Shown: positions 8,365 to 16,884, numbered from the stretch's first letter. The stretch is 64,000 nt of DNA from JACZWZ01 sp036478235 (GCA_036478235.1 JAZGDZ010000040.1:62001-126000), one strand, 5' to 3'. Notes: generated from the sequence alone by a model not told the origin. Made by a program: numbers and translations.

Positions 8365-9065
8365 CGCTCTGCATCCACCCCCTGGAGGGCATCCCGGAGA
8401 TCCAGCGGGGTGATGACCTGGCCACAGTGATTCTCGACTCCATCGAGCGGAGCGGGCTGCATCTTCAAGATGGAGACGTGCTGGTCGTCACGCACAAGAT
8501 CGTGTCGAAGGCCGAGGGCGCGGTGGTCGCACTCGGGAAAGGGGATGACGACGCCTACCGCCGGATTGTCCTTGATGAGGCTGCTGAGATCCTGCGGCGC
8601 CGAGGGAATCTGGTGATCGCCCGAACCAGGCACGGGTTCATCTGCGCCAATGCCGGGGTCGATCGATCCAACGCCGCCGACGGAACCGCGGTGCTGCTTC
8701 CCTCCGACCCGGACCGATCAGCCCACGCCATCCGGATGGCGCTCCAGGCGGTGACCGGAGCCCTCGTGGCCGTGATCGTCTCGGACACATTCGGGCGCCC
8801 ATGGCGGCGCGGGCTGGTCGATGTCGCCATCGGCCTCTCCGGGATCGACGCCCTCCTCGACTTGAAGGGCACACCCGACGCCTCGGGCCGGGAGCTCCAC
8901 GCCACCGAGATCGCCCTCATCGACGAGATCGCTGCGGCGGCGGACCTAGTGATGGGCAAGGCGGCGGCGATTCCCGCAGCCCTCCTCAGAGGGCTGGCGA
9001 TTCCTCCCGGCGACGGCCGGGCGACAGACCTGGTGCGACCGGCCGAAGAGGACCTGTTCAGGTAG
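8361..9065 (+). CDS. cofE: F420-0:gamma-glutamyl ligase CofE (single domain)
   Basis: The enzyme adds gamma-linked glutamates to F420-0 using GTP. In 234 residues it shows GDVLVVTHKIVSKAEG, VSDTFGRPWRRG and ELHATEIALIDEIA, all conserved CofE motifs. The GTG at 8361 overlaps the TGA of cofD (GTGA) and is preferred to an ATG at 8343 that lies inside cofD. Mycobacterial FbiB (about 450 aa) has an extra C-terminal nitroreductase domain that reduces dehydro-F420-0; that domain is absent here, so the reductase must be separate. A heptanucleotide array follows the stop. Confidence 0.92.
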   Translation: MTLCIHPLEGIPEIQRGDDLATVILDSIERSGLHLQDGDVLVVTHKIVSKAEGAVVALGKGDDDAYRRIVLDEAAEILRRRGNLVIARTRHGFICANAGVDRSNAADGTAVLLPSDPDRSAHAIRMALQAVTGALVAVIVSDTFGRPWRRGLVDVAIGLSGIDALLDLKGTPDASGRELHATEIALIDEIAAAADLVMGKAAAIPAALLRGLAIPPGDGRATDLVRPAEEDLFR

Positions 9066-9094
9066 CGATTGGCAACTAAATTCCCGGCCGTGAC

Positions 9095-9124
9095 GCCATT
9101 AGCCGTTAGGCGCTAACCATTAGC
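9095..9124 (+). repeat. Heptanucleotide array H1
   Basis: Four consecutive 7-mers, GCCATTA, GCCGTTA, GGCGCTA and ACCATTA, lie between cofE and the glycosylase gene. A shorter pair, GCGATTG GCAACTA, lies just after the cofE stop (9065-9078). Confidence 0.75.
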
Positions 9125-9165
9125 ACTTGCAGCTTGCCTTCGAGAATGGCGCCAGACTCAAGAGG

Positions 9166-10050
9166 ATGCCAGAACTCCCCGATGTCGCCGTCTACATCGA
9201 GCGGCTCGAAGCCCGGATCGTGGGCGAGCCTCTCGAGCGGATCAGGCTGGCCAGCCCTTGGGTGCTGCGTACCTTTGACCCACCCGTGTCTGCCGTCGAG
9301 GGAAAGACGGTCACCGGACTGCGGCGCATCGGAAAGCGGACCGTCCTGGAGCTGAACGACGATCTGTTCCTGGTGATCCATCTCATGGTCGCCGGCCGCC
9401 TCCGCTGGCGGGACCGGGGAGCCGCCGTACCGAAGAAGCGCGGGCTGGCCGCATTCGACTTCCCTTCCGGGACGGTCCTCTTCACAGAGGAGGGGACCAA
9501 GAAGCGGGCGAGCATCCATGTCGTCGCCGGCGAGGACGGGCTTGCCGAGCACGACCGCGGCGGGCTCGAACCGCTGGAAATGACCGTTGCCGATTTCACC
9601 GGTGCCCTGCGGCGAGAACGTCACACGCTCAAGCGCTCCCTAACCGACCCACGCCTCGTTTCAGGCATCGGTGGCGCCTACGCCGACGAGATCATGCACC
9701 GTGCCCGCCTGAGCCCGATCGTGATGACGGACCTGCTCTCCGACGCCGATCTCGAACGGCTGTACGGCTCGATCGGCGAAGTGCTGGTCGAATGGACGGA
9801 TCGCCTGCGCGCCGAGGTCGGCGATGGATTCCCCGAAAAGGTGACCGCATTCCACGACGAGATGGCGGTGCACGGCAAGTTCGGGTCGGAGTGCCCGGTC
9901 TGCGAATCTCCGGTGCAGCGGATCGTCTATGCCTCGAACGAGACGAACTACTGCCCCGGATGTCAGACGGGCGGCAAGATCCTGGCCGACCGAGCCCTCA
10001 GCCGGCTGCTGAAGGACGACTTCCCGAGGACTCTCGAAGACTTGGAGTGA
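9166..10050 (+). CDS. Formamidopyrimidine-DNA glycosylase (Fpg/Nei family)
   Basis: This 294-residue base-excision repair enzyme starts MPELPDV, which places the catalytic Pro and Glu at the mature N-terminus. This fixes the ATG at 9166 against an upstream ATG at 9127. IHLMVAGRL and GKRTVLEL (a catalytic Lys region) follow. A helix-two-turn-helix and a C-terminal zinc finger with Cys243, Cys246, Cys263 and Cys266 are present. Whether its preference is oxidised purines (Fpg) or pyrimidines (Nei) cannot be settled. The last 12 codons recur 193 bp downstream as a second, synonymously different copy. Confidence 0.9.
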   Translation: MPELPDVAVYIERLEARIVGEPLERIRLASPWVLRTFDPPVSAVEGKTVTGLRRIGKRTVLELNDDLFLVIHLMVAGRLRWRDRGAAVPKKRGLAAFDFPSGTVLFTEEGTKKRASIHVVAGEDGLAEHDRGGLEPLEMTVADFTGALRRERHTLKRSLTDPRLVSGIGGAYADEIMHRARLSPIVMTDLLSDADLERLYGSIGEVLVEWTDRLRAEVGDGFPEKVTAFHDEMAVHGKFGSECPVCESPVQRIVYASNETNYCPGCQTGGKILADRALSRLLKDDFPRTLEDLE

Positions 10051-10242
10051 GGGACGCGAAGACGGCCGCCGGCGGGGTTGGGGCCCCGCTCGGCGGAGGA
10101 GGGCCGACCATGTCTTCTCGAGGCGTCTCGACCCCACTCGGTCTCGAGCCGCCTCTCAATGGAGCCTCGCCAGGCTCGGCGCTCCCCGCTACGCCTGTTC
10201 GGCTCGAGCGAAGCGAGGGACGAAGTCGGCCCGGGTGAAGAC

Positions 10243-10281
10243 AAGGACGACTTTCCGCGGACACTAGAGGACCTCGAGTAG
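10243..10281 (+). pseudogene. Duplicated 3' end of the glycosylase gene
   Basis: The segment encodes KDDFPRTLEDLE and a stop, the same 12 residues that end the intact glycosylase gene at 10012-10050. Six of the 12 codons differ, all synonymously, and the stop is TAG rather than TGA. The upstream 192 bp are unrelated to the gene. Confidence 0.85.
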
Positions 10282-10304
10282 CGACTGGCCGTTGGCCGTT
10301 GGCG
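10281..10304 (+). repeat. Heptanucleotide array H2
   Basis: GCGACTG followed by two GCCGTTG units and a partial unit. It begins directly at the stop of the duplicated glycosylase end. Confidence 0.75.
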
Positions 10305-10363
10305 TCCGGCGATCCTCGCTTCGCTCGGGGCCACCGAAACGGGCGATCCGAGCTTCGCTCGGA

Positions 10364-10480
10364 GCGATCCCCCGGCGAGCACAGCGAGGCGATTGCACGT
10401 ATGCGATCGCCCGCCGAGCGCAGCGAGCCGATTGCACGTATTCGATCGCCCGGCGAGCACAGCGAACCGATTGCCACGGC
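10364..10480 (+). repeat. Three tandem 39-bp repeats
   Basis: Units at 10364-10402, 10403-10441 and 10442-10480 share CGATC, CCGGCGAGC, CAGCGA and CGATTGC blocks. They differ at a few positions. The unit length keeps all frames open, which explains the spurious open frames here. No gene is supported. Confidence 0.85.
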
Positions 10481-10500
10481 TCTTGGCTACTGGCTACTGG
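10479..10500 (+). repeat. Heptanucleotide array H3
   Basis: GCTCTTG, GCTACTG and GCTACTG. The array overlaps the stop codon and last codons of the epimerase gene on the minus strand. Confidence 0.65.
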
Positions 10501-11431
10501 ACCGATACCACTCCACGGTACGCGCCAGCCCTTCGTCGAGCGAGGTCCACGCCTCCCAGCCGAGAACCGACTTCGCCTTGGAGGCGTCGATCACCGAGCG
10601 GGCCACGTCCCCGGGCTTGGGGTCGTCGAACTGGGGAGGGTCGGCGAAGCCGATGGCGGTGGCGATGGCACCGTAGAGGTCGAGGATCGAGGTCTCTTTC
10701 CCGCTGCCGGCGTTGAGCAGGGCTCCCGAGCCGGCGTCGGCAGCCCGGAGGAAGGCATCGCAGATGTCGGCAACGAAGACGAAATCCCGCGTCTGCGTCC
10801 CGTCACCGAAGATCGTCGGCCGTCGCCCCCGGAGCATCGCCTGCGAGAAGATGGCGACCACCCCGCCCTCGAGGCCCGGGTCCTGGCGCGGCCCGTATAT
10901 GTTCGCCGGAGCGATGAGGGTGAAGTCCAATTCGTACATCTCCCGAAACCATCGGAAGTAATCCGAAACGATCTTCTTGGAGATCCCGTAGGGCGACTCC
11001 GGCTTCTTGGTCGCAGACTCCTTGACGGGGAGCTTGACGGCCCCGCCGTAGATCGCGCCCCCGGATGAGGCGAATACGACCTTGCGCACGTCGGCCGCCG
11101 CCGCCGCCGAAAGCACCCCGACGGTGCCCAGGACGTTCACCTCGGCGTCGTGGAGGGGATCGTCCACCGACGGTCGGACCTTCGACTGGGCGGCGAGGTG
11201 GAAAACGACCTCGGGTCCGAACCGCCCGACGACATCGCCGATCTCCGGGGCCACGATGTCCGTGATGTGAACGCCGATCTTGGCCCGCTGTCTCACCTCG
11301 GCGAGATGATCCATCTTGCCCGAGGAGAGGTCATCGAGCACGAGAACGTTCCACCCCCGATCAACAAGCAGGTCGACCAGATGACTGCCGACGAATCCGG
11401 CCCCTCCGGTCACGATCGCCTTGCGTGTCAT
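10487..11431 (-). CDS. NAD-dependent nucleotide-sugar epimerase (extended SDR)
   Basis: A 314-residue extended short-chain dehydrogenase of the GalE/dTDP-glucose type. TGGAGFVGSHLVDLL is the Rossmann glycine motif, YGISK contains the catalytic Tyr and Lys, and VFHLAAQSKV and GPRQDPG are typical of UDP-sugar epimerases. It probably interconverts UDP-glucose and UDP-galactose or a related sugar for envelope glycans, but the substrate cannot be read from sequence. It follows a sugar nucleotidylyltransferase and an LCP protein in the same direction. Its last codons lie within a heptanucleotide array. Confidence 0.87.
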   Translation of the reverse strand: MTRKAIVTGGAGFVGSHLVDLLVDRGWNVLVLDDLSSGKMDHLAEVRQRAKIGVHITDIVAPEIGDVVGRFGPEVVFHLAAQSKVRPSVDDPLHDAEVNVLGTVGVLSAAAAADVRKVVFASSGGAIYGGAVKLPVKESATKKPESPYGISKKIVSDYFRWFREMYELDFTLIAPANIYGPRQDPGLEGGVVAIFSQAMLRGRRPTIFGDGTQTRDFVFVADICDAFLRAADAGSGALLNAGSGKETSILDLYGAIATAIGFADPPQFDDPKPGDVARSVIDASKAKSVLGWEAWTSLDEGLARTVEWYRSSSQ

Positions 11432-11438
11432 GCCTTCC

Positions 11439-12479
11439 TCAGTTCGGGGGGAAGAAGGTTACGTCGCCCTCACCGAGCGTCGCACCGGGGCGGATCTTCA
11501 TCCCATGATCCAACTCGCACCCGGCGCCCACGGTGGCCTTCGCCCCGATGACGGATGCCCCGCTCACGATGGTCCCCGGTCCTATCCGGGCACTCCAGCC
11601 GACCACCGCGTGCCTGACGACGGCGTCGGCGCCGATCTCCGCACCCGGAAGCACCACCGACTCCTCGACGACGGCACCGGCGGCCACCGACGCCTCCCGG
11701 CCCACCCAGGACCAGGCTCCGGAAACCGAACCCGAGACGTCGCCCTCGACCAGATGCGGTCCGGCCGGCCTGTGCAGGGCGGTCGCGCCCCTCAGCGTGG
11801 CCCCGGTACATTCGAGGTAGAGCTCGGGAGTTCCGATGTCGAGCCACCGGCCCTCGATCACGACGCCACCCAAGGCCGCGCGCTCCGCCAGATCGGGAAA
11901 GACGACTTGCTCGAAGGACAGCGGTCCGGGCGAGTACGGCTCGATGGCCGACCTGCTCATCACATACATCCCGGCGTTGACGGTTCGGGCCGGCGCTTCG
12001 TCCCGCGGTGGTTTTTCGACGAATCGCTCCACGATGCCCATGTCGTCGACGACCACGACTCCGTACGCGCTCGGATCATCGACCTCCACGAGGCCGAGCG
12101 TCGCCTCGACTTCCTCTGAAGTCGCATCAAGGTATGCGGCCAGATCGGCCTCGACAACGACGTCGCCGTTGAGAACCATGAAGCGGTCTTCGAGGAGGTC
12201 CAACGCTTGGCGCACCGGGCCGGCGGTATCGAGAGGCTCATCCTCAACCACCAGCCGGACTCCGTCACGGTTGGAGGAGAAGCCCTCCCAAGCGGCGAGA
12301 TGGGTACGCCCCACGGCCAGCAGGACATCTGTGATTCCGGCCGCCGCCAGCTGCCGAAGCTGGAAGTCGAGGAAGGGCAGACCGGCGACCGGAATGAGTC
12401 CTTTGGGAACCTCGGCGGTCAACGGCCACATCCGGGTTCCCCGCCCGCCGACGAGCAGCACGGCCTGGTTCACCGTCAC
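11439..12479 (-). CDS. Sugar-1-phosphate nucleotidylyltransferase (GDP-mannose pyrophosphorylase-like)
   Basis: In this 346-residue protein, residues 1-230 are a nucleotidyltransferase domain starting AVLLVGGRGTRMWPLT and including PKGLIPVAGLPFLDFQL. The rest is a left-handed beta-helix of hexapeptide repeats (GAEIGADAVVRHAVVG, SVIGAKATVGAG). This is the architecture of mannose-1-phosphate guanylyltransferases such as mycobacterial ManB, which occupies the same neighbourhood. Substrate (mannose-1-P or glucose-1-P) is inferred from synteny. It is separated from the epimerase gene by 7 bp. Confidence 0.85.
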   Translation of the reverse strand: MTVNQAVLLVGGRGTRMWPLTAEVPKGLIPVAGLPFLDFQLRQLAAAGITDVLLAVGRTHLAAWEGFSSNRDGVRLVVEDEPLDTAGPVRQALDLLEDRFMVLNGDVVVEADLAAYLDATSEEVEATLGLVEVDDPSAYGVVVVDDMGIVERFVEKPPRDEAPARTVNAGMYVMSRSAIEPYSPGPLSFEQVVFPDLAERAALGGVVIEGRWLDIGTPELYLECTGATLRGATALHRPAGPHLVEGDVSGSVSGAWSWVGREASVAAGAVVEESVVLPGAEIGADAVVRHAVVGWSARIGPGTIVSGASVIGAKATVGAGCELDHGMKIRPGATLGEGDVTFFPPN

Positions 12480-12494
12480 GCGGGGCCTCCGCGG

Positions 12495-13814
12495 TCAAGG
12501 AAGTGGGGCATCGGACCCGACGATAACGACAAGCTCGGCACCCGCCGGAATTCGCCCGGTGGTCGCTTGCCCATATCCGAGAAGGGCGACGACCCGGCGC
12601 GCCGCATCCAGCAGTGTGGGCCTGGTCACGACGAGGGTGAGCTGATAGTCGGACCTCCCTGAATTGATGGTCGACACCACGTCGTAGCCATCCGCCGCCA
12701 GGGCCTTCACGATCGATGCCGCCGCGCCCGCACGGCCGTTCCCGTTCTGGACCTCGATGCGCAACACGTTGCGTTCAAGGACCAGTGACTCCCCGGCTCG
12801 GAAGGCGTCGATCGTCGCGTTGGCCTCGGGCTGGCGCTCCACGACGTAGGAGACACCGCCCTCGCTGACCACGTTCACCGGAAGCGTCACGGAGTCGAGA
12901 TCGTCGGCATCAACGGAGCGCATCTCCCAGGCGAGCTGGAATATGTCGTCGGGATCCAGAGCGTTGTCGGTGATCACGAACTCGCCGAGTGCGTCGAGCA
13001 GCTCGCGGTAGCCCGCCACGGTGCTCGGACGGTCGATCTGGGTGATCATCGCCATCAGGAGATCCTGCTGGCGACCGGTCCGACCTATGTCGTCGGCGTC
13101 GATGGACACCCAGCCCTCGCCGCGCAGTTCCTGGTAGCTGCGCGACCGAGCGAGGGCGAGCGCCATCTCGCCATCCAGCACTCGCGTCCCGGCGGCGACC
13201 TCGAAGCCCGACTTCAGGTCCCGCGCCGCGAACGGAAACGTCATCTGGACCCCGCCCACGGCGTCCACGATTCCGGCGAAACCACTGAAGTCGACCTGGA
13301 TGTAGTGGTGGACGGGGAGACCGGTCTCGCTCTGCACGGCTGCGATGATCCCGGCGGCCCCGCCGAGCGAGAACGAGGCGTTGAGCTTCCGCGATTTCCC
13401 TTCCCAGACGATCTTGAGATCGCGCGGCAGGCTGAGAAGCTGGAGCCGGCCCTCCCCTGGATGAACCTGAACGAGGATGACCACGTCGGCGCGCTCACCG
13501 CCGGCATCCCCGAAGTGGTCCGTCAGGTCGCCGAGGTTCTCCCTGCTATCGCTCCCGATGAGCAGAAAGGTGCGAGGTTGCGACAGCTCGGGCTCACGAG
13601 CCAGGTCGAGAGTCTCGGCCGGGATCGTCGACACGGACGAAGCGACCTGCCTCGCCGCCAGCCATATGACCCCGAGCGCGCCGAACAAGACGACATTGGC
13701 CGCGACCAGGAACCCGACGAGCAGGCGACGCACGCGATTGCGCCTTCGGTCGCTCGGCGGTACTGGCGGAGTTGAGGGGGGCAGCGGCACACTGGCGCGC
13801 GATTGTGAATCCAT
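12495..13814 (-). CDS. LytR-CpsA-Psr family protein with LytR_C domain
   Basis: This 439-residue membrane protein has a proline-rich cytoplasmic tail, one membrane helix (about 30-52), and an LCP domain with LLIGSDSRENLGDL, ERADVVILVQVHP and LLSLPRDLKIVW. A C-terminal LytR_C-type domain ends it. LCP enzymes transfer lipid-linked glycopolymers to peptidoglycan; the Asp/Arg residues that bind the pyrophosphate are present. It is the likely ligase for the glycan made with the neighbouring sugar-nucleotide enzymes. The start was chosen as the ATG giving a normal short cytoplasmic tail. Confidence 0.88.
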   Translation of the reverse strand: MDSQSRASVPLPPSTPPVPPSDRRRNRVRRLLVGFLVAANVVLFGALGVIWLAARQVASSVSTIPAETLDLAREPELSQPRTFLLIGSDSRENLGDLTDHFGDAGGERADVVILVQVHPGEGRLQLLSLPRDLKIVWEGKSRKLNASFSLGGAAGIIAAVQSETGLPVHHYIQVDFSGFAGIVDAVGGVQMTFPFAARDLKSGFEVAAGTRVLDGEMALALARSRSYQELRGEGWVSIDADDIGRTGRQQDLLMAMITQIDRPSTVAGYRELLDALGEFVITDNALDPDDIFQLAWEMRSVDADDLDSVTLPVNVVSEGGVSYVVERQPEANATIDAFRAGESLVLERNVLRIEVQNGNGRAGAAASIVKALAADGYDVVSTINSGRSDYQLTLVVTRPTLLDAARRVVALLGYGQATTGRIPAGAELVVIVGSDAPLP

Positions 13815-13887
13815 GAAAACCCGAAGCCGGGGGACGATACAACAACTGGGGAGTTCCGCCGTCGCCGCCGGCTAGTGCCTCTCCGGC

Positions 13888-14568
13888 TTAAGCCGCGGCG
13901 ACCGGGCGCAGAAGGTGGTCGAGGAAGCCGACGATGCGACCGAGCCCGTCGGCAGCTGCCTGCGGATCGTGGTCCTCCGACCCGTCGTCGAAGAACCCGG
14001 CGCCAACGCCCCCGTACAGCACCCACTCCCCTCTTCCGACGGCCTGCTGAGCGGCGCGGACCTCGTCGGCCGGTACCACTTCGTCGGCGGCCCCGTGAAG
14101 AACGAGCAGAGCCCCGGAGTAGGCACTCAGGATGTCGGGATCCGGTGATGAGCCGACCAGGACCAGCCCGGCCACTGCCGCCTCGGCGGCGACCACCGAG
14201 GCGGCAACCCCACCGGCGCCCAGGCCGAGCAGCGCGATGCGGCGCCCCGACGCCCACTCCGTGCCCGGGATACGGGCGCTGTCGACGGCGTCGACCAGAT
14301 CGGAGACGTCCCACTCGAAGCCGTCGGGGCCCGCGGCGGAGCCGCGCATCAGGTCGGGAACAAGCACGGCGTATCCGTGGCGGGCAAGATGTCGAGCGAC
14401 CGCCTTGGAGGCGGGCGTGATGCCAGCGGCGTCGTGGGCGATCACCGTCGTCGGGTGCTCCCCTTCGACGTCGGGCCGGGCGATGTACGCCGAGCGGTGG
14501 GGTGGCACCGCCAGGGCGAGCGACCCGAAGAGGATCGGAACCCGCCCTTCACCCTTCAATACGCTCAC
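13888..14568 (-). CDS. Dienelactone-hydrolase-like protein lacking its nucleophile
   Basis: A 226-residue alpha/beta-hydrolase of the dienelactone hydrolase type, with TVIAHDAAGITPASK, an RHGYAVLVPDLMRG strand and an LHGAADEVVP acidic loop. The nucleophile elbow reads G115-L-G117-A-G119-G, where family members have Cys or Ser at the middle position. A Gly there would abolish the normal covalent mechanism. The start lies 20 bp inside the end of birA, suggesting coupled translation. It may be a binding or regulatory protein, or a decayed enzyme; its reading frame is intact. Confidence 0.75.
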   Translation of the reverse strand: MSVLKGEGRVPILFGSLALAVPPHRSAYIARPDVEGEHPTTVIAHDAAGITPASKAVARHLARHGYAVLVPDLMRGSAAGPDGFEWDVSDLVDAVDSARIPGTEWASGRRIALLGLGAGGVAASVVAAEAAVAGLVLVGSSPDPDILSAYSGALLVLHGAADEVVPADEVRAAQQAVGRGEWVLYGGVGAGFFDDGSEDHDPQAAADGLGRIVGFLDHLLRPVAAA

Positions 14569-15277
14569 GCTTCTCCCGATCGGCTGCTGGCAGCGTACCG
14601 CTCCCTCTCGACCTCACCTCGGTGATCGCCCCCGAGTGCAGCCGCCGCCGGCCGGCACCCGTATCCACCAGCAGTGAACCGTCCTCGCCCACGCCCGTCG
14701 CCATTCCCGCACCCTCGGGAGCCCAGGTGATCGCCGTCCCGATGGTCACGCATCGCCTCAGGTATTCCTCGCGACCCCAGTCGTCGGGACCTCGAGCAAC
14801 TCGTTCGAGGACTGCACCGGCCCAGTGTTCCGCAAGGCGTGGTGCGTGCCCGGGCCCGGGATCCGAGACGTGGAGCCCGCCCATGCCGCTCGGCGGAGAC
14901 TCCCAGTAGACGTTGAGCCCGAGGCCGATGACGACGACGTCTGCCGCCGCCTCGGCCAGCATGCCGCCCACCTTGATGCCCTCTCTCACCAGATCGTTCG
15001 GCCACTTCAGTCCGATGCCGGAAGGGAGAACATCGAGCGCGGCCAGGCCGGCAACGAGCATCAGCTTGGGCAGCGATTCTGCATCCCAGCCGGGGGCCAG
15101 TGCCACCGAGGCCGCCAGGGACCGGTCGGCGTCGAGCCAGGACGCCCCGCTCCTGCCCCGTCCGGCATCCTGTCCGGTGGCGGTCACGAGGATCGGGATG
15201 CCGGCGAAGCGAGAGCGTGCCTCGTCCTGGGTGGAACCGACCCGACCGAGGTGCTCGACGGAGATGGGTGTAGCCAT
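14549..15277 (-). CDS. birA: Biotin--[acetyl-CoA-carboxylase] ligase BirA
   Basis: A 242-residue biotin protein ligase without the N-terminal DNA-binding domain. STQDEARSR, TGQDAGRGRSGASW (the adenylate-binding GRGRxG motif) and LKWPNDL with KVGGMLAE are all family hallmarks. It activates biotin and attaches it to the lysine in the EAMKMEN site of the carboxylase alpha subunit encoded divergently next to it. The intergenic region of 55 bp must hold both promoters. TACCCT at 15317-15322 is a candidate -10 for the carboxylase gene. Confidence 0.93.
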   Translation of the reverse strand: MATPISVEHLGRVGSTQDEARSRFAGIPILVTATGQDAGRGRSGASWLDADRSLAASVALAPGWDAESLPKLMLVAGLAALDVLPSGIGLKWPNDLVREGIKVGGMLAEAAADVVVIGLGLNVYWESPPSGMGGLHVSDPGPGHAPRLAEHWAGAVLERVARGPDDWGREEYLRRCVTIGTAITWAPEGAGMATGVGEDGSLLVDTGAGRRRLHSGAITEVRSRGSGTLPAADREKRERIEG

Positions 15278-15332
15278 CCGGCTCGTTTCGAGGTCAGACG
15301 AATGAGCCCGAGACTCTACCCTTCACGCCTCC

Positions 15333-16883
15333 ATGAGCACCGAAGAGCGAATCGAAAGACTGCGCAAACTCCGCGAAGACCACGAACACGCGGGTAGTCA
15401 GCGCGCCGTCGACAAGCAGCACGAGGCCGGGAAGATGACAGCCCGAGAGCGCATCGACGCTCTGCTCGACAAGGCTTCCTTCGTCGAGATGGACATGTTC
15501 GTGCGCCACAACGCCCACGGCTTCGGCATCGAAGAGCGCCGGCCCCCCGGCGATGCGGTCATCACCGGATGGGGCACCATCGACGGGAAAACCGTGTTCG
15601 TGTTCGCCGAGGACTTCACCGTGTTTGGAGGCTCCCTCGGAGAAGTCGTGTCCGAGAAGATCTGCAAGGTGATGGACCTGGCGATGGAAACGGGGGCGCC
15701 GATCATCGGGCTCAAGGACTCGGGCGGGGCCCGGATCCAGGAGGGCGTCTTCGCTCTCGACGGCTACGGCAGGATCTTCAGGCGCAACGTCCGGGCCTCG
15801 GGAGTCATCCCGCAGATCTCGCTCATCATGGGCCCCTGCGCCGGTGGTGCCGTCTACTCACCTGCGATAACCGACTTCGTCTACCAGGTGGAGGGCACCT
15901 CCCACCTCTTCATCACGGGCCCCGACGTGATCAAAGCGGTCACGGGCGAGGAGGTCAGCTTCGACACGCTCGGCGGTGCCCACTCCCACAGCCACTTGTC
16001 GGGAGTGACCCACTTCGTCAGCAGCGATGGCAGGCATGCTCTCGAGGAGATTCGATTTCTCCTGTCGTTCCTGCCGCAGAACAACATGGAGGCGGCGCCC
16101 TTCTTCACCCCGACCGACAGGGCAGATCGTGTGGAGGAGGCCCTCACGAACATCGTCCCCGACTCCACAAGCCAGCCCTACGACATGGTCGAGCTGATCG
16201 AGCTCGTGGTCGACGACGGAGAGTTCTACCAAGTCCACCAGCACTATGCCGAGAACATCGTCACGGGACTCGCCCGCCTCGACGGCTACAGCGTCGGGAT
16301 CGTCGGCAACAACCCTGCAGTCCTCGCCGGGACGTTGGACATCAATGCCTCGGTGAAGGCGGCCCGCTTCGTCCGCTTCTGCGACGCCTTCAACATCCCC
16401 CTCGTGACCTTCGTCGACGTGCCCGGGTTCCTTCCCGGAGTCGATCAGGAGCACGGCGGGATCATCCGCCACGGGGCCAAGCTGCTTTACGCATACTGCG
16501 AAGCCACGGTGCCTCGAGTCACCGTCATCACCCGCAAGGCATATGGAGGCGCCTACGTGGTCATGAACTCCAGGGGTGTCGGCGCCGACATCGCCTTCGC
16601 CTGGCCCACCGCGGAGATCGCCGTGATGGGAGCCCAGGGGGCAGTCAACATCATCCACCGCCGGGAGATAGAGGAAGCCGAGGATGCCGACGACCGTCGC
16701 CAGCAGCTGATTCGCGACTATGAGGATCAGTTCTCCAACCCGTATGTCGCCGCGGAGCGAGGTCTGGTCGACGAGGTCATCGAGCCCGGGGAGACAAGAC
16801 AGCGCCTGATTCAGGCACTCGAGATGCTGCGCACCAAGCGCACCAGCCTCCCTCCCAAGAAGCACGGAAACATCCCTCTCTAG
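15333..16883 (+). CDS. accD5: Acyl-CoA carboxylase beta subunit (carboxyltransferase)
   Basis: This 516-residue carboxyltransferase of the PccB/AccD5 type transfers carboxyl from biotin to an acyl-CoA. GGSLGEVVSEKI, LKDSGGARIQEG, FVDVPGFLPGVDQEHGGII and AVMGAQGAVNIIHRR are typical. The residue that sets acyl-chain choice in Streptomyces (Asp in PccB, Ile in AccB, within GGAYDVM) is Val here (GGAYVVMNSRG), so acetyl-CoA versus propionyl-CoA is open. The alpha subunit follows after 1 bp. No small epsilon subunit gene is visible between them. Confidence 0.9.
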   Translation: MSTEERIERLRKLREDHEHAGSQRAVDKQHEAGKMTARERIDALLDKASFVEMDMFVRHNAHGFGIEERRPPGDAVITGWGTIDGKTVFVFAEDFTVFGGSLGEVVSEKICKVMDLAMETGAPIIGLKDSGGARIQEGVFALDGYGRIFRRNVRASGVIPQISLIMGPCAGGAVYSPAITDFVYQVEGTSHLFITGPDVIKAVTGEEVSFDTLGGAHSHSHLSGVTHFVSSDGRHALEEIRFLLSFLPQNNMEAAPFFTPTDRADRVEEALTNIVPDSTSQPYDMVELIELVVDDGEFYQVHQHYAENIVTGLARLDGYSVGIVGNNPAVLAGTLDINASVKAARFVRFCDAFNIPLVTFVDVPGFLPGVDQEHGGIIRHGAKLLYAYCEATVPRVTVITRKAYGGAYVVMNSRGVGADIAFAWPTAEIAVMGAQGAVNIIHRREIEEAEDADDRRQQLIRDYEDQFSNPYVAAERGLVDEVIEPGETRQRLIQALEMLRTKRTSLPPKKHGNIPL

Positions 16884-16884
16884 G

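Larger units (their letters stand above)
10051..10486. other. Gene-free stretch made of repeats
   Basis: These 436 bp hold no credible gene. In order they contain a 192-bp GC-rich segment with short inverted repeats, a second copy of the glycosylase gene's 3' end (10243-10281), a heptanucleotide array (10281-10304), a GAGCGAAGCGAG-type palindromic stretch, three tandem 39-bp repeats (10364-10480) and the start of another heptanucleotide array. Frames across it are open only because the repeat unit is a multiple of three. Confidence 0.8.

Noticed and set aside
10364..10480. CRISPR array
   Set aside because: The units are directly contiguous with no spacers and no cas genes are near.
10299..10676. 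Protein with 13-residue repeats such as SPGEHSEPIAR
   Set aside because: The 39-bp DNA repeat keeps all frames open. There is no ribosome-binding site and the frame runs into the antisense of the epimerase gene.
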